A DNA stretch of 64,000 nucleotides from Cellulophaga sp. Hel_I_12 (GCF_000799565.1 NZ_JUHB01000001.1:744001-808000); one strand, 5' to 3'. Positions 27,222 to 36,211 are shown, counted from the first letter of the stretch. Translations and numbers: made by a program. The notes: a model not told the origin generated them from the letters alone.

Positions 27222-27432
27222 AAGATGTAAAATTAAACTATCCAATACAAGAAATTTTCAAGTATGTAAAGCTAAAAAAAACAAACCTGAAACTTTTCAC
27301 CCAAAACTATTCTAAGAAATATTTAAATAGTTATGCGTATAAAAAGTTACACCTAGCACTTCGTATTTTTATTTTTGTGTTTTTTCTTAATACACAGTCT
27401 TTTATACGTTCTACTTTTTTTGAACTTGAACT

Positions 27433-27454
27433 CTTGCACTGAGCGAAGTCGAAG
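27433..27454 (+). repeat. Dispersed repeat CTTGNACTGAGCGNAGTCGAAG, copy 2
   Basis: Differs by one base from copy 1 (17521-17542). It lies in the 322-base convergent spacer between the DUF4258-like gene and proline dehydrogenase, flanked by short direct repeats of GAACTTGAAC. The rest of that spacer is AT-rich with no supported gene. Confidence 0.7.
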
Positions 27455-27499
27455 TGTGAACTTGAACTTTTTTTTAAAAACCAACCACTACCCTCTTTA

Positions 27500-28666
27500 C
27501 TAAATTTTCCTTCTTTTACGCTCTTGTTTGATTAAGGTAAGTTCTCGGCTTGTTTGCCCGGCTACCGATGTGTTTTCTTCTGCTCTTCTAATTAAATACG
27601 GCATTACATCGCGAACAGGTCCAAAGGGCAGGTATTTAGACACATTATAGCCTCGTTCTGCCAAATTAAAAGAAATGTGATCACTCATACCATATAATTG
27701 TCCAAACCAAATATTTTCATGATTAGGCGCTATGGTATTTTGCGTCATAAGTTCCATCAACTTAAGGCAACTTAACTCATTATGAGTTCCCATATAAATA
27801 GCCATAGACGCTAAATGATTCATCATATAGGCCACCACGGTGTCAAAATTTTCATCAGTGGCTTGTTTAGAGCCACAAATTGGAGTGGGATATCCCTTTT
27901 CAATAGCCCTTTCATTTTCTTTTTCCATATAAGCACCACGAACCAGTTTCATTCCGATCTTAAAACCTTCTTTACTTGCTTTTTGTTCTAGTTTTTTTAA
28001 ATAATCTAATCGATCCCATCGGTAAAGCTGTAGGGTATTGAAAACAACGATCTTCTTTTTGTTGTATTTCATCATCATTTCTTCTGCCAAAGCATCAGCT
28101 GCATCTTGAATCCAGCTTTCTTCCCCATCAATTAATAGGGCTACATCTAAATCAAAAGCTTTTTTGCAGGTTTTATCATAACGCGCAACTACTCTACCCC
28201 ATTCTGCAGTTTCATCTTCGGTTAACTTTTTGCCTGCATTTACCTTTTTAAAAAGTGAAGTTCTTCCATAACCCGTAGGTTTAAATACGGCAAAGGGAAT
28301 GGCTTCTTTTTCTTTGACAAAATCTAACACTTTCAGCACCATTTCAAGCGCATCGTCTAAAGGATCTTCAGAATCTTTACCTTCGACAGAATAATCTAAA
28401 ACAGAAGAAACGCCTTTAGAATACAATTTATCAACTACTGGCATACAATCCTTTTCATTTACTCCTCCACAAAAATGGTCAAAAACGGTAGCTCTAATTA
28501 AACCTTCTACAGGCAAATGCGCTTTTATCGCGAAATTCGTCATTGCTGTTCCTATTTTAACCAATGGTTCAATAGAGATCATTTTAAACAAAAAATAGGC
28601 CCGTTCTAGTTCTGCATCAGTTTTTAAAGCAAATGCAGTTGCAGTATTCTCAAAAATAGAATTCAT
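27500..28666 (-). CDS. Proline dehydrogenase
   Basis: A 388-residue FAD-dependent proline dehydrogenase of the monofunctional type, oxidising proline to pyrroline-5-carboxylate. The (beta/alpha)8 barrel shows VFKPTGYGR, LLIDGEESW, MKLVRGAYMEKE and, at the C-terminus, YLPFGPVRDVMPYLIRRAEEN. The P5C dehydrogenase partner is not in this window. It is divergent from aroB, and a clear -7 box precedes it. Confidence 0.93.
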   Translation of the reverse strand: MNSIFENTATAFALKTDAELERAYFLFKMISIEPLVKIGTAMTNFAIKAHLPVEGLIRATVFDHFCGGVNEKDCMPVVDKLYSKGVSSVLDYSVEGKDSEDPLDDALEMVLKVLDFVKEKEAIPFAVFKPTGYGRTSLFKKVNAGKKLTEDETAEWGRVVARYDKTCKKAFDLDVALLIDGEESWIQDAADALAEEMMMKYNKKKIVVFNTLQLYRWDRLDYLKKLEQKASKEGFKIGMKLVRGAYMEKENERAIEKGYPTPICGSKQATDENFDTVVAYMMNHLASMAIYMGTHNELSCLKLMELMTQNTIAPNHENIWFGQLYGMSDHISFNLAERGYNVSKYLPFGPVRDVMPYLIRRAEENTSVAGQTSRELTLIKQERKRRKI

Positions 28667-28688
28667 TTTTAGTAATAATTTAAAGAAC

Positions 28689-28696
28689 CAAAGATA
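28689..28696 (-). promoter_or_regulatory. -7 promoter element upstream of proline dehydrogenase
   Basis: TATCTTTG on the minus strand (TAnnTTTG), 22 bases before the ATG. No clear -33 TTG is visible. Confidence 0.55.
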
Positions 28697-28791
28697 AGTA
28701 CTGAAAGTGTATTCTTATAACTAAAAATAGTCTTTATTTTGTACCCAATTTATGGGTTTAGTAACCACCATTTTAATAGCATCCATGACAA

Positions 28792-28799
28792 TATTTTTG
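28792..28799 (+). promoter_or_regulatory. -7 promoter element upstream of aroB
   Basis: TATTTTTG on the plus strand, 44 bases before the chosen aroB ATG. It lies inside the upstream extension of the open frame, which argues against a start further upstream. Confidence 0.5.
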
Positions 28800-28843
28800 T
28801 TACTTTGCTTGTGAAAAGCTATCAAAAAGCACAATTTTGGCAT

Positions 28844-29905
28844 ATGAAATCAATTATTTCTTCTTCTTGCACCGTACATTTTAACGCCTTGGCGTATCAA
28901 GCACTAAATAGGCACCTAGCAGAGAAAAACTATTCTAAGATATTTATTTTAGTAGATGAAAATACACACGACGCCTGTTTAGCGCCTTTTATGGCTGAAA
29001 TTGTAGGTGATTATCTGTATGAGATTATTGAAATTGAATCTGGTGAAATCAATAAAAATATAGCAACCTGTACGCAAATCTGGGAAATATTATCAGAATT
29101 AGACGCGGACCGCAAAAGCCTGATGATTAATATTGGTGGTGGGGTTATTACTGATTTAGGTGGTTTTGTAGCTTCCACATTTAAAAGGGGTATTGATTTT
29201 ATTAACGTGCCCACCTCTCTTTTAGCCATGGTCGATGCCTCTGTAGGTGGAAAAACAGGAGTTGATTTAGGAAGCCTTAAAAATCAAGTAGGGGTTATCA
29301 ACCAACCTGCAATGGTGGTAGTGGTTTCGAGCTTTTTAAAAACTTTAGATGACCGCCAAATGCTAAGTGGTTTCGCTGAAATGCTGAAACATGGACTCAT
29401 TAAGGATGCTAGGTATTGGGAAAAATTGAAAACTTTAGAGAATTTCGAGGCGATTGATGCACTTATCTATCATTCTGTTGCTATAAAAAATGAAGTGGTA
29501 CTTCAAGACCCTACGGAGCAAAATATCCGTAAAATGCTGAATTATGGTCATACCTTAGGCCATGCCATCGAATCTTACTTTTTAGAAAGTGAAGACCATA
29601 AGCTTTTACTACATGGCGAAGCTATTGCCATTGGAATGATTCTAGAAGGTTTTCTGTCCTTTAAACTCACTGGCCTACCGAAGTCTGATTTAGAAGACAT
29701 CAAAACTACTTTTTTAAGTCACTACCCTAAAGTTGCGTTTAGTCCAAGAGATATTCAAGAAATACTAAAGCTATTAAAGTTCGATAAAAAAAACGCTCAC
29801 GGAAACATTAATTTTGTACTCTTAAAAAGTATTGGTGAAACGGTCATTGATATTAAAGTAGCTCAAGATTTGCTAGAAGAATCATTTGCTTACTACAAAG
29901 TTTAA
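28844..29905 (+). CDS. aroB: 3-dehydroquinate synthase
   Basis: AroB (353 residues), the NAD- and metal-dependent second enzyme of the shikimate pathway, converting DAHP to dehydroquinate. The nucleotide loop is NIGGGVITDLGG; metal ligands lie in GFAEMLKHGLI, NYGHTLGHAIE and HGEAIAIGM. The frame is open from a TTG at 28739, but that extension carries a -7 box and unlikely sequence, so I use the ATG at 28844 (MKSIISSSCTVHF). A small acidic gene follows on the same strand. Confidence 0.95.
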   Translation: MKSIISSSCTVHFNALAYQALNRHLAEKNYSKIFILVDENTHDACLAPFMAEIVGDYLYEIIEIESGEINKNIATCTQIWEILSELDADRKSLMINIGGGVITDLGGFVASTFKRGIDFINVPTSLLAMVDASVGGKTGVDLGSLKNQVGVINQPAMVVVVSSFLKTLDDRQMLSGFAEMLKHGLIKDARYWEKLKTLENFEAIDALIYHSVAIKNEVVLQDPTEQNIRKMLNYGHTLGHAIESYFLESEDHKLLLHGEAIAIGMILEGFLSFKLTGLPKSDLEDIKTTFLSHYPKVAFSPRDIQEILKLLKFDKKNAHGNINFVLLKSIGETVIDIKVAQDLLEESFAYYKV

Positions 29906-29997
29906 GAGGTTCGTACACTAAAAAGTGCGGTTTTACAACTCTGAGTTATCGGTCTTAAAAAAATAATCTAGTTTAGGTATAACTAAAAAACCAAACT

Positions 29998-30327
29998 ATG
30001 TTACGTAAAATTGTAGATTACAAAAAGTTAAGCCACGAAGTTGCCTTACAATTAATTGAGTCCTATCCGGACGGCTATGGAGATTCTGATATCATTCAAT
30101 TTAAAAACATGCACGGTGAGCTTATTGAAGCCGTAGAAGTAAAAACCGATGACATTCTTTATCTTGTAAAAATAAGCAAGAGTCTCTCTAATTTTATCGC
30201 TAATTTTGATGACATTATAGAGAAAGAATTAGAAAACAAGATGATTCCTGAAGTAGATAGTGATAGTCCCAAGGCCATAGATTTAGTATTGGAGAATGAA
30301 TATGAGGCTAACGAAGATTACGATTAA
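29998..30327 (+). CDS. Small acidic protein, unknown function
   Basis: A 109-residue soluble protein with an acidic C-terminal tail (EYEANEDYD). The N-terminal two-thirds look alpha/beta, with YPDGYGDSDIIQF and VEVKTDDILYLVK. No signal peptide or membrane helix. It follows aroB by 92 bases; its TAA is directly adjacent to the stop codon of the convergent DinB gene, with no base between. It looks like a conserved flavobacterial protein, but I cannot name the family. Confidence 0.65.
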   Translation: MLRKIVDYKKLSHEVALQLIESYPDGYGDSDIIQFKNMHGELIEAVEVKTDDILYLVKISKSLSNFIANFDDIIEKELENKMIPEVDSDSPKAIDLVLENEYEANEDYD

Positions 30328-30843
30328 TTACATGTAACGCTCCTTTAAAATTTTTAAATGATGACGTACATGCCCTGTAATAATGAATCCTGCGGCGGCA
30401 ACGCTCAACGGAGAATTACTAGCTTCCCCCCTTTTTAACAGTACTTCTTCATTAAAAGAATCGAATAATGTAATGGTCGCATTTCGAACCGCAGTAAATT
30501 CCTCTAAAATATCTGCTATACTTCTAGCATTAGAGTCGGCATGGGCCACATATTCATCTTGATCAAAACCCGGAAACGATGTTTTATCATTCCTTGCGAT
30601 ACAAAGTGCTCTATATTGAAAAATGCGTTCCGTATCTATAACATGAAGTAATACCTCGGCAACCGACCATTTACCCTTTTCGTAGGCATAGGTAAGTTTA
30701 TCCGCATCCATGCCAGACATAAAGTTTCTAAAAAAAACCAAATCATCTTTTAAGGCTTTTTTTAGGTCTTCCTCTTTTAAATAGGCAATATAGGTTCCGT
30801 AATAGGGATTATAATCTTCCTTTTTTAAATCTGAAATTTTCAT
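30328..30843 (-). CDS. DinB-family four-helix protein
   Basis: A 171-residue protein of the DinB/YfiT superfamily. Three His residues that usually bind a metal are visible in EVLLHVIDTER and in the C-terminal TGHVRHHLKILKE. The region NDKTSFPGFDQDEYV is also typical. Members include thiol transferases and many uncharacterised proteins; the substrate is unknown. It precedes no obvious partner and converges on the small acidic gene, stop codon to stop codon. Confidence 0.85.
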   Translation of the reverse strand: MKISDLKKEDYNPYYGTYIAYLKEEDLKKALKDDLVFFRNFMSGMDADKLTYAYEKGKWSVAEVLLHVIDTERIFQYRALCIARNDKTSFPGFDQDEYVAHADSNARSIADILEEFTAVRNATITLFDSFNEEVLLKRGEASNSPLSVAAAGFIITGHVRHHLKILKERYM

Positions 30844-30919
30844 AATAATTCATTTTTTAAATAAAAAATCCCAAACATGTTGCGTTCAGGATTTTAAAGA
30901 ATGTTATACACTACGACTA

Positions 30920-31399
30920 TTACATTTCATTAAAAATAGTATGCATCAAACGTTTTTTGTCGTTGATACTTTCTTCTAATGAAATCATAGTTTCTGTTCT
31001 GCTAATACCATCAATATCGTCAATTTTAAAAATGATATTTTTTGCATGATTGGTATCTTTGGCTCTTATTTTACAGAAAATATTAAATTTTCCTGTGGTA
31101 ATATGCGCCACAGTTACATTTGGAATTTGATTTAAGCGCTCTAAAACAAATTTAGTTTGATGTGTTTTTTCCAAGAAAATACCAACATAAGCAATAAAAG
31201 AATAACCCAATTTTACATAATCTAAGGTTAAAGAAGAGCCCTTTATGATACCTGCTTCTTCCATTTTCTTAACACGTACATGAACTGTACCTGCCGAAAT
31301 TAAAAGTTTTTTGGCGATATCCGTAAACGGTGTTCTGGTATTGTCTATTAACATATCCAGAATTTGGTGATCTATTTCATCTAATTTTACTTTTCCCAT
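30920..31399 (-). CDS. Lrp/AsnC-family transcriptional regulator
   Basis: A 159-residue regulator. The N-terminal winged helix-turn-helix (about 5-65) reads LDEIDHQILDMLIDN, then TPFTDIAKKLLISAGTVHVRV. The C-terminal RAM effector-binding domain (about 70-150) contains TTGKFNIFCKIRAKD. Members sense amino acids and form octameric discs on DNA. The gene has a well-formed promoter (-33 and -7 spaced 20 bases). Targets are unknown; alanine and proline dehydrogenase genes lie within 6 kb, but there is no direct evidence of control. Confidence 0.92.
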   Translation of the reverse strand: MGKVKLDEIDHQILDMLIDNTRTPFTDIAKKLLISAGTVHVRVKKMEEAGIIKGSSLTLDYVKLGYSFIAYVGIFLEKTHQTKFVLERLNQIPNVTVAHITTGKFNIFCKIRAKDTNHAKNIIFKIDDIDGISRTETMISLEESINDKKRLMHTIFNEM

Positions 31400-31419
31400 T
31401 TTGAGCGTATTATTTTGTG

Positions 31420-31450
31420 CAAAAGTAACGAATTAAGAAATTAAACTCAA
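31420..31450 (-). promoter_or_regulatory. Promoter of the Lrp/AsnC regulator gene
   Basis: Minus strand TTG (31448-31450), a 20-base spacer and TACTTTTG (31420-31427). It is one of the best full matches to the Bacteroidota -33/-7 consensus in this window, 20 bases before the ATG. Confidence 0.65.
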
Positions 31451-31504
31451 TAAAAGTTTAATTATTTTAACAAATACGTAAAGATTTAATAGTATTCAAA
31501 AAAA

Positions 31505-32623
31505 TTATTCAATAGACAAGAGTAAATTAAAGACCTCGATGTTCGTTTTTAGGCTATTTAATTCATCATCTATCATGCAATTAAAGGTTTGGTGCCCATA
31601 ATACCCATCTAGATTACCACGATACGCTATTTCGGGGATAAACTTTAGCGTTCCATCGACTAGGGTTTCCTGAAACAAGACACCTATATCGGTGCCCGCA
31701 GAAAATTTGGAATTAATGAGGTTCGCATTCTTTATCAAGAGATCATAAAATTGTTTTCCGTTTTCCGGAATTTGAAAATATTCGTTTTGAGCATACGCAT
31801 CGATGTTGTCAGCTCCAATAACTTCTACAGCTTTTAACAAGGCACAAAAAATATAAATTCTGGTTTCTTCCCGTACATAATCATTTGCAAAATGGCCTGA
31901 CTCAAATAAAATTGTAGGTGTATTTAACATTTGAAACGTATCACCAACGCAATTAGCGTTAAAGCCATCATCATACCTACCAATTTGATTTGGAATATAC
32001 TGTTGTAGTTCTTGATTCATGGCAACTATAAGTTGCATACTAACTGCTCTTGATGCTGATATACTCCGCAGGTCGTCGTGTGATGGCGCAAGAAAAGATA
32101 CTGTAGCGGGTTTTTGGCTATCCCCTACATTAAAAATAGTACGTTGGTCATGAAGATTAAAACAATAATTTGGTTTAAATATGTCATAGGTATTTCGAAG
32201 TATAATGCTTTCTGGTTGCGTTCTCGTTTGTGCATCTCTATTTAAATCTACCTGGTTGGCGTTTACTCTTGTATATACTTGTGCTCCATCAGGATTTAAA
32301 ATAGGAATGACCTTAAAAGTACATTGTTGCAATAAGCTAAGCGCTACATCTGATGATGCTTGCATAAAATTAATAAAGTCAAGAACGGCTTTGGTGCTTG
32401 TCGACTCATTGCCATGCATTTGAGACCACATCAATATTTTAGTAGCTCCAGATCCAAAAGTGACCGATTTTATCGTTTTGCCTAAAACAGACAGCCCAAT
32501 AGTTTCTATCAAAAACAAGTCTGATAGCTCGTCTAAAAAAGGAAAAACATGGTCATTCGTAATGTAACGTCCTTGAATGGTTTTTACCTTAATAGTCTCT
32601 TGAGTAGTTTTATAATTCGTCAT
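31505..32623 (-). CDS. M14-family zinc carboxypeptidase-like protein
   Basis: A 372-residue M14 peptidase homologue. Zinc ligands H-x-x-E are in SQMHGNESTS and the third His is in CFNLHDQRT; the catalytic Glu is probably in ILFESGHFAND. The substrate-binding Asn-Arg pair is in QVDLNRDAQTR. No signal peptide, so it should be cytoplasmic. The frame extends to 32659, but the -7 box at 32645-32652 would then lie inside the gene; the ATG at 32623 (MTNYKTTQETIK) is therefore the start. It is divergent from an XRE regulator, and palindromic sites cover its promoter, so it is probably the regulator's target. Substrate unknown. Confidence 0.88.
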   Translation of the reverse strand: MTNYKTTQETIKVKTIQGRYITNDHVFPFLDELSDLFLIETIGLSVLGKTIKSVTFGSGATKILMWSQMHGNESTSTKAVLDFINFMQASSDVALSLLQQCTFKVIPILNPDGAQVYTRVNANQVDLNRDAQTRTQPESIILRNTYDIFKPNYCFNLHDQRTIFNVGDSQKPATVSFLAPSHDDLRSISASRAVSMQLIVAMNQELQQYIPNQIGRYDDGFNANCVGDTFQMLNTPTILFESGHFANDYVREETRIYIFCALLKAVEVIGADNIDAYAQNEYFQIPENGKQFYDLLIKNANLINSKFSAGTDIGVLFQETLVDGTLKFIPEIAYRGNLDGYYGHQTFNCMIDDELNSLKTNIEVFNLLLSIE

Positions 32624-32644
32624 GAATTCCTTAAAATTTAAGAA

Positions 32645-32671
32645 CAAAAGTAAGCTCAATTTTATTTACAA
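32645..32671 (-). promoter_or_regulatory. Promoter of the M14 peptidase gene
   Basis: Minus strand TACTTTTG (32645-32652) with a TTG at 32669-32671, 16 bases further upstream. The TTG lies inside palindrome 1, so a protein bound there would block RNA polymerase. Confidence 0.6.
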
Positions 32672-32744
32672 TTGTAAACTATATAATATACAATTGTAAA
32701 CATAAAAAGGGGTAAATTGCGGCATTTATTATACATTTGTAAAC
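32665..32744. promoter_or_regulatory. Three phased copies of a palindromic operator (TTTACAATTGTAAA)
   Basis: Copy 1 at 32665-32678 is a perfect 14-base palindrome. Copy 2 (TATACAATTGTAAA, 32687-32700) keeps the core TACAATTGTA. Copy 3 (ATACATTTGTAAAC, 32731-32744) has one core change. Centres are 22 and 43 bases apart, about two and four helical turns, so all three face the same side. Copy 1 covers the -33 of the M14 gene. Copy 3 contains TACATTTG, a perfect -7 box for the plus strand towards the XRE gene. The likely binder is the XRE protein next door. Confidence 0.7.
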
Positions 32745-32905
32745 AGTAATTTAACAGGCTATGCTTAAAATTTATACTAGTTTTTTATGTTATTTACTTT
32801 CAACTATTTAAATACGTTTATCTATTTTTTAAGTTTAAACTATTATTGCTGATGAAATGAATTAAAGGGCCTAACTAGGTGCTAATACCCCAGAAAAAAA
32901 TGACA

Positions 32906-33280
32906 ATGGTAAATTCCGAAGAGTTTATAAAAAGAATCGAAAAAATAGTAGACTTTTATAGTTTAACCGCATCTTCTTTTGCGGATAAGATTGATGTGCA
33001 GCGATCTAGTATTTCGCATTTATTATCGGGCAGAAACAAGCCAAGCTTAGAATTTGTTTTGAAAATAGTAGACAGCTTTGCTGAGGTAAATTTATACTGG
33101 CTATTATATGGGAAAGGGTCATTTCCGCATAAAGAGGAAAAACCAAGTACACCTACTCCCATGAAAGCGAGTGCAAAAATTTCAGAAGAAAAATCTCTTA
33201 CAAAAACAAATTCCAAAAAGAATGTTGAAAAGGTGATTCTTTTTTATGATAACGGAAGCTTTGAAAGTTACCATCCATAA
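32906..33280 (+). CDS. XRE-family helix-turn-helix regulator
   Basis: A 124-residue protein with an N-terminal HTH (about 1-65): TASSFADKIDVQRSSISHLLSG is the two-helix core, followed by PSLEFVLKIVDSF. The linker (about 75-105) is Lys/Ser/Pro-rich, and the tail VEKVILFYDNGSFESYHP is a short beta-like unit. The frame is open from GTG 32879, with ATGs at 32900 and 32906; I use 32906 (MVNSEEFIKRI). It is divergent from the M14 peptidase across the palindromic operator region, which suggests autoregulation and control of the peptidase. Confidence 0.85.
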   Translation: MVNSEEFIKRIEKIVDFYSLTASSFADKIDVQRSSISHLLSGRNKPSLEFVLKIVDSFAEVNLYWLLYGKGSFPHKEEKPSTPTPMKASAKISEEKSLTKTNSKKNVEKVILFYDNGSFESYHP

Positions 33281-33342
33281 ATACATTCAAAACAAACTAT
33301 AGATTCGATGCTTGTTGTAGGTGCAAGCCAGAAAAATTCTTT

Positions 33343-33350
33343 ATTTTTGC
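33343..33350 (+). promoter_or_regulatory. -7 promoter element at the start of a lipoprotein gene
   Basis: TATTTTTG on the plus strand ends only three bases before the ATG at 33354. The transcript would begin at or very near the start codon, implying a leaderless mRNA if this is the main promoter. Confidence 0.5.
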
Positions 33351-33353
33351 CGT

Positions 33354-33719
33354 ATGGCAAATCGATTATTTATCAGTGTTTTTTCAGTGTTTTTTTTAAC
33401 GGCATGCTTTCAACCAGAACGCAATTGCGAAAGCTTTAAAACAGGTGAGTTTACTTTTGAATACGAAGTGGATGGTGTTTTAAAAAAGAGCCATTTTAAA
33501 AGAACTGAGCAATACAGCATTGAAAGCTATGAAAATGTGATCGACACAGCCACTGTGCGCTGGTTAAACAATTGTGAGTTCGTTTTACAACCCAGCGATA
33601 AGGGATCTCCTATTCATTACAAAATACTCGCTACAAGCTCAGATTCTTATACTTTTGAATATGGCTTGGTAGGCAAAACCAACAAAGGAAAAGGAGTAGC
33701 TATTAAGGTTGCTGAATAG
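33354..33719 (+). CDS. Small lipoprotein, unknown function
   Basis: A 121-residue lipoprotein. The signal peptide (MANRLFISVFSVFFLTAC) ends in lipobox LTAC. The mature domain contains CESFKTGEFTFEY, RWLNNCEFVLQP and YTFEYGLVGKTNKGKG, probably a small beta-barrel. Its pattern is like other Bacteroidota periplasmic lipoproteins of about 120 residues, but I cannot name the family. The frame is open from GTG 33321; the ATG at 33354 gives a clean signal peptide. The large glycosidase follows 87 bases downstream. Confidence 0.72.
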   Translation: MANRLFISVFSVFFLTACFQPERNCESFKTGEFTFEYEVDGVLKKSHFKRTEQYSIESYENVIDTATVRWLNNCEFVLQPSDKGSPIHYKILATSSDSYTFEYGLVGKTNKGKGVAIKVAE

Positions 33720-33806
33720 CTTTTAAGTTCTTTATTGCCGTATAGTTTTGTTTTACCCTTATAAATTGTCCTTTTTTTAAGTTAGTTTTATAGAAAACAT
33801 TTTTAA

Positions 33807-36200
33807 ATGAAATCAATTTATCTCTTTATAAGTATAACCCTACTTTTTGCATGTAAAGAGGTTCCAAAAAAGGATACTTTCGCAACGCTCAGTAAAAACA
33901 GTCCCAGTATTATTGGAAAATCTCAATATTTAAATTCACCGTTTGTAACTGCTGGCAATAGAGTTTATATGGTTGGGCATCAAAACGGAACGTTTCCTGA
34001 GCTTGGATGGCATATTGCGGGGGAAATGGGCGGTATCTGGAACCACCCCATTAAATTAATGGATGGTTTTGAAGTTGATTTAAATATAGAGAACCAGTTA
34101 ATCCCACTAAAAGAAGCAGACTCATTTACGAATTATCCTTTTGGGAACCGTCATTTTTACAATTTAGAAAATAATAAGTTAGCTATCGAGCGTTGGCAGT
34201 TTGTTCCCGACGATCAAGAAGGGCTTGTGATTCAATTTATCATTAAAAACCTAGATCATAAAGTACAAAATTTTACATTTCATTTTACAGGATCTAGCGA
34301 TTTGCGGCCTACATGGCTGGGCGAACGGACTGATATGATAGATACTGCTGATGAAAGCGAGTTTCATTCTGAAAATCATAGTTGGGTGATGAAAGATTCT
34401 TTACAGCCGTGGTATGTAACTTTTGGTTCATCTAGTAAACTTTCAAGTCAGCATATTTCGCCTTATCCCTATTCCGGTAAAGGAACATCGGCTACACTTA
34501 GTTATGACCTAAATGTATCAGGTAATGAAGAACAGACCATAGAATTTATCATAGCTGGTTCATACACGTCTAAGGATAAAGCATTAGCTACCTATAAAAA
34601 TCTTAAAGAAAATAGTCTCGTCTATTTTAAAGAAAAACAAGCTCGATACCAGAAAATTGCTTCTCGAAGCAAATTAACTATTCCCGATAAACAATTACAA
34701 GAAACCTTTGAATGGCTAAAATATAATTCAGACTGGTTGGTAAGAACCGTCCCTGAAATAGGAAGTGGTATTAGTGCAGGAATCCCAGATTATCCTTGGT
34801 GGTTCGGGGTTGATAGTGAATATGCCTTGAAAGGATATATGGCCGTTGGTCAAACGGAAGCAGTATACAATACTATAAAACTTTTAGATAGCCTATCAGA
34901 AGTTACGAATGGCAATGGACGAATTATACACGAAGTATCTACTAATGGAGCTGTATTCAATAAAGGTAATATAAATGAAACTCCGCAATTTGCTTCTTTG
35001 ATTTGGGAAATTTACCAATGGAATGGAGATATTGAATTTCTAAAAAAGTATTTTCCGACGATTGAAAAGGGGCTAACTTGGTTGTTAAAAGAAAATGATG
35101 CCACTGGTAATTTATTTCCAGATGGTTTTGGCATGATGGAAATTCACGGGTTGGATAGTGAAATGATTGACGTTGCTACCTATTCTCAAAAAGCATTTGA
35201 TGATGCTTCAAAAATGGCCGAAATTCTCGGAAAAAAAGAATTAAATCAGAGATACAAAAAAATAGCAACTATTTTAAAAGAGAAAATTAATTCCGAATTT
35301 TGGTCCGAAGAGTTTAACTCTTTTGCCGATTTTATAGGAACAGACCAGCAAGCTTTGCATTTAATTGAAGACGCTATCGTAAGAGCAGATACCTTGAAAA
35401 AACCTTGGTCAGTGGCAGAACTATTACAAACTAGAGCATCACTTTTAGCCAGTCCTTCCAAGAAACCCAGACCTTTTGTTTTACATCATAATTGGGTGGT
35501 AAATACGCCTATGGAAATGCAAATTGCGGATCAAGAAAAGGCCATTAGAGCTTTAAATACCGCTAATCAATTTGTGAACCCTTTTGGAGTCTTCGTAACC
35601 GGAATAGACAGAGACGAATCTGCAGGATCTGACAAGGATTCTTTTAAAGGAAGCAAAATCTTTTCGTATACCGGAGCTGTTATGACTTTACCCACAGGCG
35701 TGCAAGCTGTTGCTGAGAATAATTACGGCCGACCTAACCAAGCGTTAAATTATTTAAAACGCATGTCAAGAACCTTTAGTTATGCACTACCCGGTAGTAT
35801 GTATGAAGTTTCTCCTGATTACGGAATGATCACCCAGGCTTGGAACATCTATAGCTTTGCCACCCCGATTGTCAAACAATTTTTTGGCATTCAACCGCAG
35901 GCTGCTCAGAAAAAAATAATAATTAAACCACAAATGCCGGATGATTGGCAAGAAGCTTCTTTGGAAAACGTCATTGTGTCCGACAATTCAATTGCTGTTT
36001 TTTACACTAAAAAAAACAATCAATTGCACTTAAAGGTCACCCAAGAAAATCCTGATTGGGATTTAATTGTAATTTTGCCAGAAAAAACGGGACAAAAAAA
36101 GTATCAAATCCTTAAAAGCACCATAAAACCTACCGTTTCAAATGGCCAATTTGTTTTTGAAACCAATGAAAAAAGCGTAGACATTGTTTTAAGCTATTAA
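33807..36200 (+). CDS. Six-hairpin glycosidase lipoprotein (glycogen-debranching-like)
   Basis: A 797-residue protein with a lipoprotein signal peptide (MKSIYLFISITLLFAC). An N-terminal beta-sandwich (about 40-280) leads into an (alpha/alpha)6 barrel (about 290-710) with PWWFGVDSEYALKGY and FPDGFGMMEIHGLDSEMIDV; a small beta domain ends it. This resembles amylo-alpha-1,6-glucosidase and related GH63/GH133-like enzymes. Candidate acids are Asp and Glu in FGVDSE and MMEIHGLDSEM. The exact substrate cannot be told; a periplasmic or surface role in alpha-glucan or other glycan breakdown is likely. No SusCD pair is nearby. The SMR gene starts 11 bases later. Confidence 0.75.
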   Translation: MKSIYLFISITLLFACKEVPKKDTFATLSKNSPSIIGKSQYLNSPFVTAGNRVYMVGHQNGTFPELGWHIAGEMGGIWNHPIKLMDGFEVDLNIENQLIPLKEADSFTNYPFGNRHFYNLENNKLAIERWQFVPDDQEGLVIQFIIKNLDHKVQNFTFHFTGSSDLRPTWLGERTDMIDTADESEFHSENHSWVMKDSLQPWYVTFGSSSKLSSQHISPYPYSGKGTSATLSYDLNVSGNEEQTIEFIIAGSYTSKDKALATYKNLKENSLVYFKEKQARYQKIASRSKLTIPDKQLQETFEWLKYNSDWLVRTVPEIGSGISAGIPDYPWWFGVDSEYALKGYMAVGQTEAVYNTIKLLDSLSEVTNGNGRIIHEVSTNGAVFNKGNINETPQFASLIWEIYQWNGDIEFLKKYFPTIEKGLTWLLKENDATGNLFPDGFGMMEIHGLDSEMIDVATYSQKAFDDASKMAEILGKKELNQRYKKIATILKEKINSEFWSEEFNSFADFIGTDQQALHLIEDAIVRADTLKKPWSVAELLQTRASLLASPSKKPRPFVLHHNWVVNTPMEMQIADQEKAIRALNTANQFVNPFGVFVTGIDRDESAGSDKDSFKGSKIFSYTGAVMTLPTGVQAVAENNYGRPNQALNYLKRMSRTFSYALPGSMYEVSPDYGMITQAWNIYSFATPIVKQFFGIQPQAAQKKIIIKPQMPDDWQEASLENVIVSDNSIAVFYTKKNNQLHLKVTQENPDWDLIVILPEKTGQKKYQILKSTIKPTVSNGQFVFETNEKSVDIVLSY

Positions 36201-36211
36201 TTTAAATACCT

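Noticed and set aside
27212..27442. A 76-codon open frame in the ald-proline dehydrogenase spacer
   Set aside because: It begins in the tandem 7-mer repeat, ends in the dispersed 22-base repeat and has random-looking composition with many Lys, Leu and Phe.
32624..32659. Longer start for the M14 peptidase with a hydrophobic N-terminus
   Set aside because: The extra 12 codons contain a perfect -7 promoter box, so they are most likely untranslated.
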